DNA from: Leptobrachium leishanense
Lineage: Eukaryota; Chordata; Amphibia; Anura; Megophryidae
NCBI GenBank assembly: GCA_009667805.1
Contig: CM019072.1
Span: 32,729,519 to 32,793,518, forward strand
Length of the DNA stretch: 64,000 nucleotides
Direction: 5' to 3'
Shown here: positions 1-9,390 of the stretch, piece after piece
Layout: each line of letters opens with the position of its first letter
Numbering within the stretch: the stretch's first letter is position 1
The notes under the pieces: generated by a model
Told to the model about the DNA's origin: nothing
Seen by the model: only the letters and a program-made list of their open reading frames with translations
Database searches by the model: none
Translations under genes and position numbers: made by a program

Positions 1-770
1 TAGAAATAGGAGAATAACCCTGCAGTCAGTGCACACCACCTCACATACATACACTTTACTGGTGGGTGGAAGGGAATCAGGGCGTGCCAACGTGTCCACA
101 GGTTTGTGGGGGGGGGGCGCAAATCTTGCCTTGCCCCGGGTGCTGACAACCCACGCTACGCCACTGGGTCTACCAAGCCGCCCAACACTCTTTGGAGGTC
201 TGATATCACTGGACTGTGTATTGCTCCGCGGCAGCCTTCCAGGACGCTGTATCAAGGGAGACCGGATCTAACTCTGTCAGTAGAGGAGGGCGACAGAAGT
301 GGACAGGGGCCGCCTGCTGCTCCTACTTAAGGAGCTCGCCCCTCCCATATTTCCTCCTCATTCTCCCAATTTCTCCTTATTTCTCCCCCCTACCCTCTCC
401 ACTTTCCCTGACGTGTCTTGTTTCGTTTCCCCTTATTCTGCATTTTCATTGTTATGTGTCTTCCTGATAACTGGGTCTCTTAACTCGCAACTGGCGAGCC
501 CTTCTCTCTCCCCTCCCCCGCCTTTGCCCTTAAACCAAGGGAAAACAAAGCATTTGATTACGATGCTCTGGTCTAATTCTGACCCCATATGCTTTATTCC
601 CTTGCCTCACGGGTTGGATTGATTATGGTGGGTTCCTAGTACGGAACTCCGTGTCATGGACCCTTCACTGACTGACCCTGTACTTATGATCTGTGAAGTG
701 TTTATGTTTTTACATGCATGTTTCTGTTTGTTGACCCTCTCAATAAAAAAATTTAATTTGAGAAAAAAAA
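1..770 (+). mobile_element. Probable 3' end of a LINE (L1-like)
   Basis: The stretch has no convincing reading frame. It ends with a polyadenylation-like CAATAAA near 750 followed by an A-rich tail around 763-771, the usual layout of a LINE 3' untranslated end in plus orientation. No RT or endonuclease motif is visible, so the clade is a guess. Small open frames in it are short and lack recognisable domains. Confidence 0.4.
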
Positions 771-777
771 ATATCTA

Positions 778-1206
778 AGGCTAGGGTCAAACGATAGCAT
801 TATTCGCAGCAACCGTCAAAAAGTGCGTCCGAACACATTGACTTATTTTTTCACGGAATGCGCGAAAACGGCCAGACGACGCGCATTTTCGTGTGTGATT
901 TTTTTACGGATCGTCAATAAAACACTTCTTGCGTCTGGACGTTATGTAGGCTGGACATTAGCAGCGTCTGACGTCTCCTAATCACACACACACGCCGCTA
1001 TGCCGCCGCAGCGCACTCTGTACGTCAGTACTAGCGGTTCTGCGTTCTCGAAAAATGCGTTCATTTTCCGCTTGCGTTGCGCGGCCGGACGTTCGTGCGG
1101 CCGTACTTCGTATAGTGGCCGTTATTGCCTGTCATTTGCTGCTACCGCGGCCGTGATTAAGTGCGTCTAAACGCACGTTAAAAATGCGTTAGTCTGACCC
1201 CAGCCT
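778..1206. mobile_element. Non-autonomous TIR element, AGGCTRGGGTCAGAC family
   Basis: About 430 bp bounded by inverted ends: AGGCTAGGGTCA at the left and TGACCCCAGCCT at the right. The interior is rich in CG and ACG and has no open frame. The same family recurs at 2766-3193, 6710-7163, 19668-20094, 39966-40864 and 40372-40813. The flanks tend to read TTA/CTA on the left and AA on the right, but no clean target-site duplication could be fixed, so the superfamily is not assigned. Confidence 0.7.
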
Positions 1207-1214
1207 AAAATATA

Positions 1215-1395
1215 CAGGGTTATTCAGAGAGCGTGAAAAGCAGGAGAATGACTGGAGAATGAAAAATTCTAGGTCAAACTAGCCGATTTGGGAGGTGAGA
1301 TGAAAGGGAGAATTTTTCTGGTTTGGCTATTTTGACCTAGAATTTTTCATTCTCCAGTCATTCTCCTGCTTTTCACCTCTCTCTGAATAACCCTG
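1215..1395. mobile_element. Palindromic Harbinger-like MITE, family A (181 bp)
   Basis: The ends are CAGGGTTATTCA and TGAATAACCCTG. The two halves are near-complete inverted repeats (for example GACCTAGAATTTTTC matching its complement), so the unit folds as one hairpin. It is flanked by the 3-bp direct repeat ATA (1212-1214 and 1396-1398). A 3-bp A/T duplication is typical of PIF/Harbinger elements; that class is an inference. Related copies lie at 18079, 20809, 25553 and 42064. Confidence 0.8.
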
Positions 1396-1487
1396 ATAGT
1401 TTTGCAGTCTGAATAAAATATTCACAGTTATTCCTTATAAAAAGTGGATCATTAAGACAAACTAAATATTGCTCCCTTCATACTCAC

Positions 1488-1719
1488 CTGTCACAACAGC
1501 CCAGTTTCCATACTGCCTGATCAGGGTAGACTTACTGAAAAAGTAACTTCTGATCTGTGACTGGATGAAGCTGTAACAGCCAAGAAAGATGCGTAGACCC
1601 TTACAAGTGATGTATAAGACTCCCACCGCAGCTAGAATCTTCCTGTGGTCATCGTAAGTGTGGAAAACCTCCTCGAATATTGGCAGTAAGGTTTTCTCCA
1701 TAGCAGCCACTAATGTCAT
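1488..1719 (-). CDS. HSDL1: HSDL1, first coding exon (hydroxysteroid dehydrogenase-like protein 1), partial
   Basis: This is a minus-strand exon coding for 77 residues from ATG at 1719. It ends at a consensus donor (GTGAGT, 1482-1487) inside a glycine codon. A likely acceptor (TTTCAG) puts the exon's 5' edge near 1739, so the ATG sits in the second or a later exon. The product matches the N-terminus of HSDL1: a hydrophobic N-terminal segment, then the stretch ending YGNWAVVTG, the start of the SDR Rossmann fold just before the TGxxxGxG cofactor loop. HSDL1 is a short-chain dehydrogenase family member placed in mitochondria; the human protein is thought to be inactive because its catalytic Tyr is replaced. 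The remaining exons lie left of the window. Head-to-head order with DNAAF1 supports orthology. Confidence 0.85.
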
Positions 1720-1944
1720 TACTCTGCTGGAGTTTTGATCTGAAATCGCGGCAAAAAGTTTATTTTAGCAAAAATCACACATACAGCGACGTCAGATTAC
1801 ATTGTAAACCCAAACCTTTATCAATAGCATTTCAACTCTTCACATGATCTCACAATGAAACGGAACAGGTTTGCTCAGAAAACTGGCAATGATCAGCAAA
1901 TAAGAAACTATTAAAGAGTACAAAGTTAAGCACATCTTGACAAC

Positions 1945-2765
1945 ATTAATAGGACTATACAACGGACACGAGGTAACCCATTTAGACTGGATGAAAGGAA
2001 ATTCAGCCTAAAGCATCGGAAGAGATTTTTTTTTTTTTTACAGTGAGAACAATAAAGCTGTGGAATTCTCTGCCTGTTGAGGTGGTTGGGTCAGAGTCTG
2101 TACAGACTTTTAAACAATGTCTGGATGAATTCCTGCAAAAACATACACAGGGTTATTCAAAGAGCTCTGAATTGCTGGAGATGAGAAAGGTAACCGAATG
2201 CTGAAATTCACCGTACGGTTACCTTTCCTGGCCATTAAAGAAGTCTGCGGTGTCGGGTTTTCCGGCGGCTGCTCTGCGCTGTGATTGGCTCCTGCTCAGG
2301 TTTTCTCCGGCGTCTTCGGCGGATTAATCCAGATGTTTTTGCGGGTTTTGGTGTGCTTTCGCCCTGGTTTTGCATTGAGTTTTCAGCCGGTTTGCGGTGA
2401 CTTTTCCCTGCATTATGCCGGCCCTGTGGTACTTGCTGAATACACCGCAGGGTCGCCGAAATGGGATCGCCAAATCGCGCCGAACTGAAGAGAACAAAAA
2501 GTCACTGAACATGCGGTGACTTTTCGATTCTCTTTGAATAACCCTGAAAATATTAAGGGTTATAATATTTAATATGTGGGTAAAAGCTTCTTGATCCAAG
2601 GAGAAATCTGACGCCATTCTGGGGTCAAGAAGGATTTTTTTCCCTGTGTGTTGCATATTGGCGAGTGCTTCAGACTGGGTTTTTTGCTTCTTTTGGATCA
2701 ACAGCAGTGGGTAATGTGTGAAAGGCTGAACCCAATGGACGCGTGGCTTTTTTTCAGCCTATGTT
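1945..2765 (+). mobile_element. CR1-like LINE 3' fragment, split by a DNA element
   Basis: 1945-2147 plus 2547-2765 match, almost base for base, the 3' part of the better CR1-like copy at 61318-62297. Shared stretches include the segment around TGGAATTCTCTGCCTGTTG and the tail around CTTCTTGATCCAAGGAG. The family B element 2148-2546 has been inserted into it. It is a 5'-truncated relic. Confidence 0.75.
2148..2546. mobile_element. Harbinger-like non-autonomous element, family B (short form)
   Basis: The ends are CAGGGTTATTCAAAGAG and CTCTTTGAATAACCCTG. The interior shares blocks with the longer copies at 30064-30952 and 55649-56554 (for instance the segment around TTTTCTCCGGCGTCTTCGGC), so this is an internally deleted copy. 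It lies inside the CR1-like fragment. The flanks (ACA/AAA) do not give an exact 3-bp duplication. Confidence 0.7.
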
Positions 2766-3193
2766 AGGCTGGGGTCAGACTAGCGCATTTTTTACGTGCG
2801 TTTAGGCGCACTTAATCATGGCCGTAGTAGCAGCAAATGACGCGCAATGACGGCCAATATACGAAGTACGGCCGCACAAAAGTCCGGCCGCGCAACACAA
2901 GTGGAAAATGAAAGCATTTTTTCGAGAACGCAGAACAGCTAGTACTGACATACAGAGTGCGCTGCGGCGGCATAGCGGCGTGTGTGCGTGATTAGGAAAC
3001 GTCAGACGCTGCTCATGTCCGGCCAACATAACGTCCAGACACCCAAAGTTTCCTGGTTTGGATCGTACAAAATCACGCACAAAAATGCGCATCGTATGGC
3101 CGTTTTTGCGCATTCCGTGAAAAAATACGGCAATGCGTTCGGACGCACTTTTTGACGGTCGCTGCGAAAAATGCGTTCGTCTGACCCTAGCCT
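2766..3193. mobile_element. Non-autonomous TIR element, AGGCTRGGGTCAGAC family
   Basis: A 428-bp copy with ends AGGCTGGGGTCAGAC and GTCTGACCCTAGCCT, inserted directly at the 3' end of the CR1-like fragment. The interior is rich in ACGTGCG-like words and has no real open frame. Copies 778-1206 and 19668-20094 match it over most of their length. Confidence 0.75.
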
Positions 3194-4090
3194 AAGTAAC
3201 AAAAGTAATCAGATTGCATTAATTCCTGGTAAGTTATTTTGTAAATAAATCAATTGAATAGTACACAAGGCTGTCACAGGTTTGGGTAAATGGTCATCCT
3301 ATCCTCATAACGGATCCTGGAAAATAAAGAAAAATATAAATGTCTGTGCTGCTTAGCAGCTATACAATACATATAAAACTATATTAAAGTGGGTCGTTCT
3401 GAATTTAGTATAATATATATCTATATGTTATATATATATAGTAGTCAGCAGGCTGAAACGATCCTAGCATTCTTTGTTTATGTGACGACCACCAAATAAA
3501 GGAGACGTCACAAGTTCTGCCGCCGTGCTGGGAATTTTCTTTGTATATGCATACAGAACGTGGACTTGACAAAACACCGTACCTTTTTGCAGGATTGCGT
3601 CGATCTGCTCTTAACGACTGAGTGCTGTCTGTCATTCTTTCTTTGTTACGCTAATTTATGTATAAAACATACCAAAAAAATATGTCATGTGCTCTCTGAC
3701 TCCCTCATGCGCACAGTGGGAATAGAGCGCGGGGCTGACATTCTTTGCGTAAACAGATGTTCTCTGCTTATATTACTTTTAAAATAAATATTAAAATGCT
3801 AGAGCTGGTCCCTATGTCAACAATCATCTGGCGTTTTAATTAATATAGTATTTATTTTAACAATATTTTCATTTAATACATTGTTGTATTTTTCTCCATT
3901 AGGGTCTAATGTTATTAATAAATCACAAAACCAATGTACAAGGACAGACAGGAGAAAGGTTAAAGGAGGACAAAGTTCCCAGCATTCTCCGAGACCCATA
4001 ATATCCCTCTACTTGCACGTTTAATCACAATAAAGTCAATTTAATTACGCAATTTGCGTGTGCATTTTCATTAAGGTAACAAGATACTAC
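3194..4090. other. No recognisable gene; simple repeat
   Basis: AT-rich flank with a short (TA)n run around 3411-3442. Open frames are short and lack domains or splice-compatible structure. It probably lies in a 5' intron of HSDL1. Confidence 0.6.
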
Positions 4091-4827
4091 GGGCTCTATT
4101 ACATTCTGCGCGCAAACATTAACGCGTGCGCAAAAATGCATTAACGCGAGGGGCAAAACCCTTTGCGCAGACCATCGTATTACAACGTCAGCGCAACAAA
4201 CGCACGCATACGTCTAACGCACGAACCATGTGCGAACCATGTGCGAGCGTACTGTACTGTGCGCATCCTATACTTAACATTGTGAGCGCAAATGCGTTTG
4301 TGCGCTGGTACGCGGATGGTATTACAATCTATGCGCAGTTTTTAAGGCACAGCGTTTGCGCTCATAATTTTAACGTCTTTTAAAAGCTGGTGGTAACGGC
4401 AAATCTGAACGTTCTGGCCGAAACCAAATACACCAGCCCAAAAAATATAATGCAGCAACGTATAGTTACACATTCTACACATACCCAAACAATAAAATTG
4501 AGAAGTTGTGCGAGTTTTTATTATTGCTGCAGCATATATACTCAGATTGACTTTGACAGGTGCAAACAGTGAACGGGAGACAATTGTGGTTCTTAATTCT
4601 GATTGGCTGAATCGCGTGAAAAAACAGTCTGCCCACCGATTTCTGCACGCAGCGTTAATGCGCTCACGTTTTTGCACGTCTTTTTTACGTGCGTTATTTA
4701 TGACAGATGAAAAAAATGCACTCGGATTGTAATACCAGCGTTAATTTACGCGCGTTAACATTTAATGCTTCGCGCACAAATCAACGCTCTGCGCGAGCGT
4801 TTTTGCGCAAGGAATGTAATAGAGTCC
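4091..4827. mobile_element. Non-autonomous TIR DNA element, GGGCTCTATTACATTC type
   Basis: The ends GGGCTCTATTACATTC and GAATGTAATAGAGTCC are inverted repeats and continue inward with GCGC/ACGC-rich inverted sequence (AACGCGTGCGCAAAAATG against its counterpart near 4740-4810). There is no open frame with transposase motifs. No clear target duplication was found, so the superfamily is not assigned. Confidence 0.65.
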
Positions 4828-5441
4828 TGCATGTTTTCATTTGTGTATGTATTTAATCCAAGAGCATCTCTTCAACACAAACATCATAAGGGCAGCACTC
4901 AACTTAAACCTGCAGATAGCAATGCGATGCTACCAAGACCAACAGACACAACATACACAATTCAGAACACTCACTCAACCATACATCTAAAAGGTTCTTT
5001 GGATGTGTAACTCTCCCTGTCATGTAGTTTATAGGTTGTCCATTGCAGGGACTAGGAACCACAAGGTGGTCTTTATCACAAGATACCAGGGCCGGATTCA
5101 TTTAGGGGCTATTGGAGCAGCATCTTCAGGCCCATGACCTATAATAGGCTCAGAGAAAGGATAACTATAGGGGTTATTCAAAGACCACCGAAATGTCACC
5201 GACATTTCGGTGCTGTCGCTCCCCGCACTTTGGGGAATCAAATTTCCCCACCCTGCGGTAATTTAATCATTCGCCGCAAGATACCCGAAGTGCAGGGAAA
5301 CGGCCGCCAAATGCCGCCGCAAACCCGTCACTCGCCACGGCCAACGTGCTGGACATCCGCCGCAAACATGCCAGCCGCCAAACGCAGCTGACACCACAGA
5401 GTACAGTGCCAACCAGCCGGAAAAAAAAAAGCCGATAAGCC

Positions 5442-6660
5442 TAGGGTTCCCACCTGTCTGGTTTTGACCCAGACTGTCTGGTTTTGGAGTCATGTGTCCG
5501 GGTTTGACACACTCTGCCACCCGGACACATGACTCTGAGCCAGTACCGGCACCTCCGCCCCATACTTACATGTATGCAAGTCCTCGTCGCCGCGATCCTC
5601 TCTTCCGGCTGTTTCTCCATTCAGCCGAGGCACAGCAGGTCCGCACCGTCCACTGTCAGCGACACGTAGGCGCAACGGCTCATGTGACGTTCACTTCCTT
5701 CTTTGTGCCCTGGCAACTGGCGTGCGTGCGGGAGGGCCGGCTCCAGTGACAGTCCCGAGCGAGACAGACTCCCGACGAAAGCGAGAGACGCGTGCGTGCC
5801 GCCAGTGCTACCTTCAGTGGTACTTCGAATCGTGCCGGTGCAGCTGCCCGTCAAGACAAGTGGCCCTCTGTAACTGTCCTGTCTACCGTCCAGTCTCCAC
5901 CGAATCCGACCAACAGAAACTCTGAGTGAGCGCAGCCGCAGCATCAGCTAATACCAGTCTGCCATGCATAATACTAGTCTGCCATGTGTAGTACCTATGT
6001 GCCAGCAATAATACCAGTGTGCAATACCTTTGTGCCAGCCATAATAGCAGTCTGCTATGTGTAATACCTATGTGCCAGCCATAATACCAGTGTGCAATAC
6101 CTATGTGCCAGCCATACCAGTCTGCTATGTAGATAATACCTATCTGCCAGCCATAACACCAGTCTGCCATGGGTAATACCTATGTGCCAGCCATACCAGT
6201 CTATGTGTAATACCTATGTGCCAGCCATACCAGTCTATGTGTAATACCTATGTGCCAGCCATACCAGTCTGCTATGTGTAATACCTATGTGCCAGCCATA
6301 ATACCAGTGTGCCATGCCAGTGTGCCAGCCATAATACCAGTGTGCCATGCCAGTGTGCCAGCCATACCAGTGTGCCATGTGTAATACCTATGTGCCATAC
6401 CAGTGTGCCAGCCATAATACCAGTGTGCCATACCAGTGTGCCAGCCATAATACCAGTGTCCCATGCATAATACCAGTATGCCATACCAGTCTGCCAGCCA
6501 TAATACCAGTCTGTCATGCATAATATCAGTGTGCCATATTACCAGCCTGACATGCCATGCATACCACGTGCCATAATGTATACTCTACAAAAAAAACATG
6601 GCCGCCCGAACCCAACACTAGAGTGTTCGGGTTTGGCTTGATGAAAAGGTGGCAACCCTA
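5442..6660. mobile_element. hAT-type non-autonomous element with exact 8-bp TSD
   Basis: It begins TAGGGTTCCCACCT and ends AGGTGGCAACCCTA. It is flanked by the perfect 8-bp direct repeat GATAAGCC (5434-5441 and 6661-6668), the hAT signature. The interior holds an imperfect minisatellite and no transposase frame. It lies inside the family B element 5170-7617. Confidence 0.88.
5950..6570. repeat. Imperfect minisatellite inside the hAT element
   Basis: Repeats built from words such as CCATAATACCAGTGTGCCA and GTGTAATACCTATGTGCCAG, roughly 20-45 bp, irregularly shuffled. They produce short stop-free frames on the minus strand rich in Trp, Tyr and His, which are repeat artefacts. Confidence 0.8.
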
Positions 6661-6709
6661 GATAAGCCGCTGGATAGGTAAAACAAAACATAACAATACA
6701 ATACGATTA

Positions 6710-7163
6710 AGGCTGGGGTCAGACGAGCGTAGTGTTCACGTCCATGATTGCGCCTAAAAGTACGTCCGTGATAGCATGAAAGAAAGTCCATTGGAGCCTG
6801 ACACATGAAGTACGTCCGCACTGAACTGCGGACGCACAACGGCCGCGGCAAACGGACGCAAGGCAGGCAAGAACGTACAACCCCTAGAACGGCCGCACAA
6901 AGTGCGCTGCGTCTGCAACGTCCGCATAGCTTTGTGTGTGAGTGATGGAACGTGGTCAGACGGACTGCATTTATACATCCAGCATTTTTCACGGACAAAA
7001 TGGTTTTGCCTTTTAATTTATTTTCCCTCCTACATCCGTCAAAATATACGTCAGTGAAAAAAACGGACTGTGTGACCACTACTGTGTCTGTCTTCTGTAC
7101 TGACGTACGTCCGTGTGCACGGACGTACAGTCCGTAGAAATCACGCTCGTCTGACCCTAGCCT
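6710..7163. mobile_element. Non-autonomous TIR element, AGGCTRGGGTCAGAC family
   Basis: The ends are AGGCTGGGGTCAGACGAGCG and CGCTCGTCTGACCCTAGCCT, which are inverted repeats over nearly 20 bp. It is inserted in the right half of the family B element 5170-7617. The interior is close to 40372-40813, including a shared run around TTTTGACGGATGTAGGAGGG in inverse sense. Confidence 0.75.
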
Positions 7164-7617
7164 AAAAGTGTCAAAACTGAAACGCTGTTTGCAAAAAATC
7201 TACTGGATGAAAATGTCTGGAATTTACATATAAGATCCTATGAATGATAAAAAAAGGGCTGTTACAGAAAAAAGAGAGAAACGAAAAAAAAACAATCCCA
7301 AAAAATGCCTAAAAGATCCTTTCAATTGTTTTTATCAATAAATAGACTTTTTACTGCAGAATTAAATAATAAATGGTTTATTATACAGTATATTGCATAA
7401 AGACGGAAATATTTTTATTTCGGCAACTTATCTCTGCTGATTGCTTCTCTATGGGGATTTCACTGTCTTCGAACAGCACCGTAGTGGCTGGCAGTTCGCT
7501 AAAATTTGGCGAACTGCCTGCTCTGTGAATAGCCGAATGGCCCCGAATTGTCACCGTACAGGAAAATTACCTGCTCAGAGCAATTTCGGGCCAGATCGGC
7601 TGTCTCTGAATAACCCC

Positions 7618-8491
7618 TTATGCCTGCATTGATAGGCATTTGGACCCTGTATCTCCAACTTTGTAGCAGCTAAAGGGTCGTGTGAGATATTACTGAACCA
7701 GCCAGAGCATGGTCTTTCCAATGATACCAAACATGACCAGGTTCTATGTAACAATAAAAATGTCTTTATTTTTTTCTTTCTAACACTGTAATATTGTTCA
7801 ATTTTCGATTATAAAGTGAACAATGATGCTGCACCAACTCACAATCTAGTTTCTCATGTCACCAACAAGTGTAGAGGCAATGGCACAATCCGTTAACGCA
7901 TTGTTACATCAAATAACTAAACCGTCGCACTGCAGCAAGGAGCACTGGGGGGGATTTTGGAACCCTGCGCCTCTAATCTTTACACCATGCAAGGTCAAGT
8001 GAGGTGTCATTGGACAGGTCAGAGGCTGGTCTTTGCATAGTTCCAAAGTGATGGCATTGTCCATTTGTCACGTATAAAATGAGCAATAACGCTGCTATTA
8101 CTCACCTTCTCATTTCCCACGCTGGGAGCAAGTTCAGTGTTTTATACATATTAAAATGGATTAAAAATAAAATGTTATTTCTGGGTAATTAATCGTTTCT
8201 CTATCGTTTATTCTGAATAACTATCGGGTTGAGAAAGGTTTAAAATCTAGTCCTAAACAATTACAGACATTTTGCTGGGATGAAAGGTTGCAAAGTCTAG
8301 ATGGCGTCCGTTATGTCACACAGTGTCACATGGGGTCTGCATTATCAGCATACACTGTAGAGTCAATATGAGAATTTTAATAATTATCACATTTCTGGTG
8401 ACTTAATAAGGAAAGATATGATTGACACCTAACAAAAGCTTTTCAGCTTCTGGGCCGAAAGGGAATTGGAGCAACCGCGTTCCCAAGGCGC
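7618..8491. other. No recognisable gene
   Basis: Unique-looking AT-rich sequence without long open frames, clear splice-compatible coding segments or repeat ends that I can assign. Confidence 0.5.
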
Positions 8492-8721
8492 TAGAGTTGC
8501 CAGATCGGCCATGTTTTCCTGGACACATATTACTGTTTCATGCAGACAACAAAGTGCAGCCCTGCAACATGTATAATTTATATGCTACAGGAAGGAAATC
8601 CAAGCTGGTTTTACCTGCAGTATATGGGTTAAAATGCTGCAGAGGTGCATTTCCATGCACTGCCCATCAACATGAATAAATTATATGTGTTCAGGAAAAC
8701 ATGGCTGATCTGGCAACCCTA
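8492..8721. mobile_element. hAT-like palindromic MITE
   Basis: The inverted ends are TAGAGTTGCCAGATCGGCC and its counterpart GGCTGATCTGGCAACCCTA. The inversion continues inward (CATGTTTTCCTGGACAC against GTGTTCAGGAAAACATG). The end type (TAGGGTTGCCA) suits hAT, but the flanking 8 bp do not match cleanly. Confidence 0.6.
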
Positions 8722-9020
8722 AAGCCAGGAACTGCTGGACTTGACCCCTGATTATTATGGTATGCCATAATCCCCCTGTGATATATGCTCTCCTCTCTCC
8801 CCTTACTGGTTTATTTTGGATCCCAACAATTCTATCAATAAACGTTGAATAATTATAAAAAGCCATTAGAATGCATCTAAACCAATACAGGGAGTGCCAG
8901 CCAGAAACACAGCAAGACTTGAATTGGGCAGTCACGTGGTGGTGTCAGGCAGGCTTGGAGTGGTCACAGTAAAGCTTGTAGCCTAGAAATTGCTAGACTT
9001 TGATAGTGCAGTTGTCGTGG

Positions 9021-9040
9021 ACTACGTTTACCGTGATGCT
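9021..9040 (+). promoter_or_regulatory. ZNF143/SBS-like motif in the HSDL1-DNAAF1 promoter region
   Basis: ACTACGTTTACCGTGATGCT resembles the ACTACAATTCCC..ATGC motif bound by ZNF143, which is common in vertebrate bidirectional promoters. It lies about 270 bp upstream of the DNAAF1 ATG, with a CCAAT word near 9081. Function is inferred from sequence likeness only. Confidence 0.45.
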
Positions 9041-9163
9041 CCGAGGCAGTCATGGCTGACAAACTACCTGAGTGTATGAACCAATGATCGGCCTGCGCCG
9101 CAGAGGCGACGGTTGGGGTTGGCTGGAAGTTTCACGCTGCAGGTGGATTCTGGGCTAACGTTG

Positions 9164-9177
9164 GTTTCCATGGTGAC
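9164..9177. promoter_or_regulatory. RFX X-box upstream of DNAAF1
   Basis: GTTTCCATGGTGAC matches the palindromic RFX consensus GTTNCCATGGNAAC except for one position (TGAC for NAAC). It sits 114 bp upstream of the proposed DNAAF1 start. RFX2/RFX3 with FOXJ1 drive motile-cilium genes through such sites, so presence here fits the gene's role. Being near-symmetric, it could serve both directions. Confidence 0.75.
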
Positions 9178-9290
9178 CGGAGATACAGAGCGCCCTGTTT
9201 GTGTCTTTTTGTGAAGATCTGGTATTTTCACACAGCGGGTAAATCACGGTGTCACCATTACCCGGTGTACCTGCTGTGATCCCCGGGTTT

Positions 9291-9390
9291 ATGACCCTAC
9301 AGCTAGTAATGAAGACCAGAGGTGAGGAGGCAGCCCGGGCCGCAGCCTGTGCAGGGGGAGACAGCAAGGGACCAGCACAGCTACCAGCAG
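9291..9390 (+). CDS. DNAAF1: DNAAF1 coding exon 1
   Basis: 33 codons plus one base, ending at donor GTATGG (9391). The frame is open upstream to at least 9249, but without an ATG before 9291. Alanine-rich and low complexity, as expected for the variable N-terminus. The frame stays open across the donor into the intron minisatellite as far as about 9830. Confidence 0.72.

Larger units (their letters stand above)
5170..7617. mobile_element. Harbinger-like family B element, carrying two nested insertions
   Basis: Left part 5170-5441 begins GGGGTTATTCAAAGACC. The right part after the insertions (6661-6709, 7164-7617) ends CTGTCTCTGAATAACCCC. The right part matches the 57354-58195 copy (the segment around GATCCTATGAATGATAAAAAA and the AAATTCACCG-like end). 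A hAT element (5442-6660) and an AGGCTGGGG-family element (6710-7163) sit inside it. It has no coding capacity. Confidence 0.7.

Noticed and set aside
9249..9290. Upstream extension of the DNAAF1 frame to 9249
   Set aside because: The frame is open but starts with GTG; the first ATG is at 9291, so the extension is treated as 5' untranslated.
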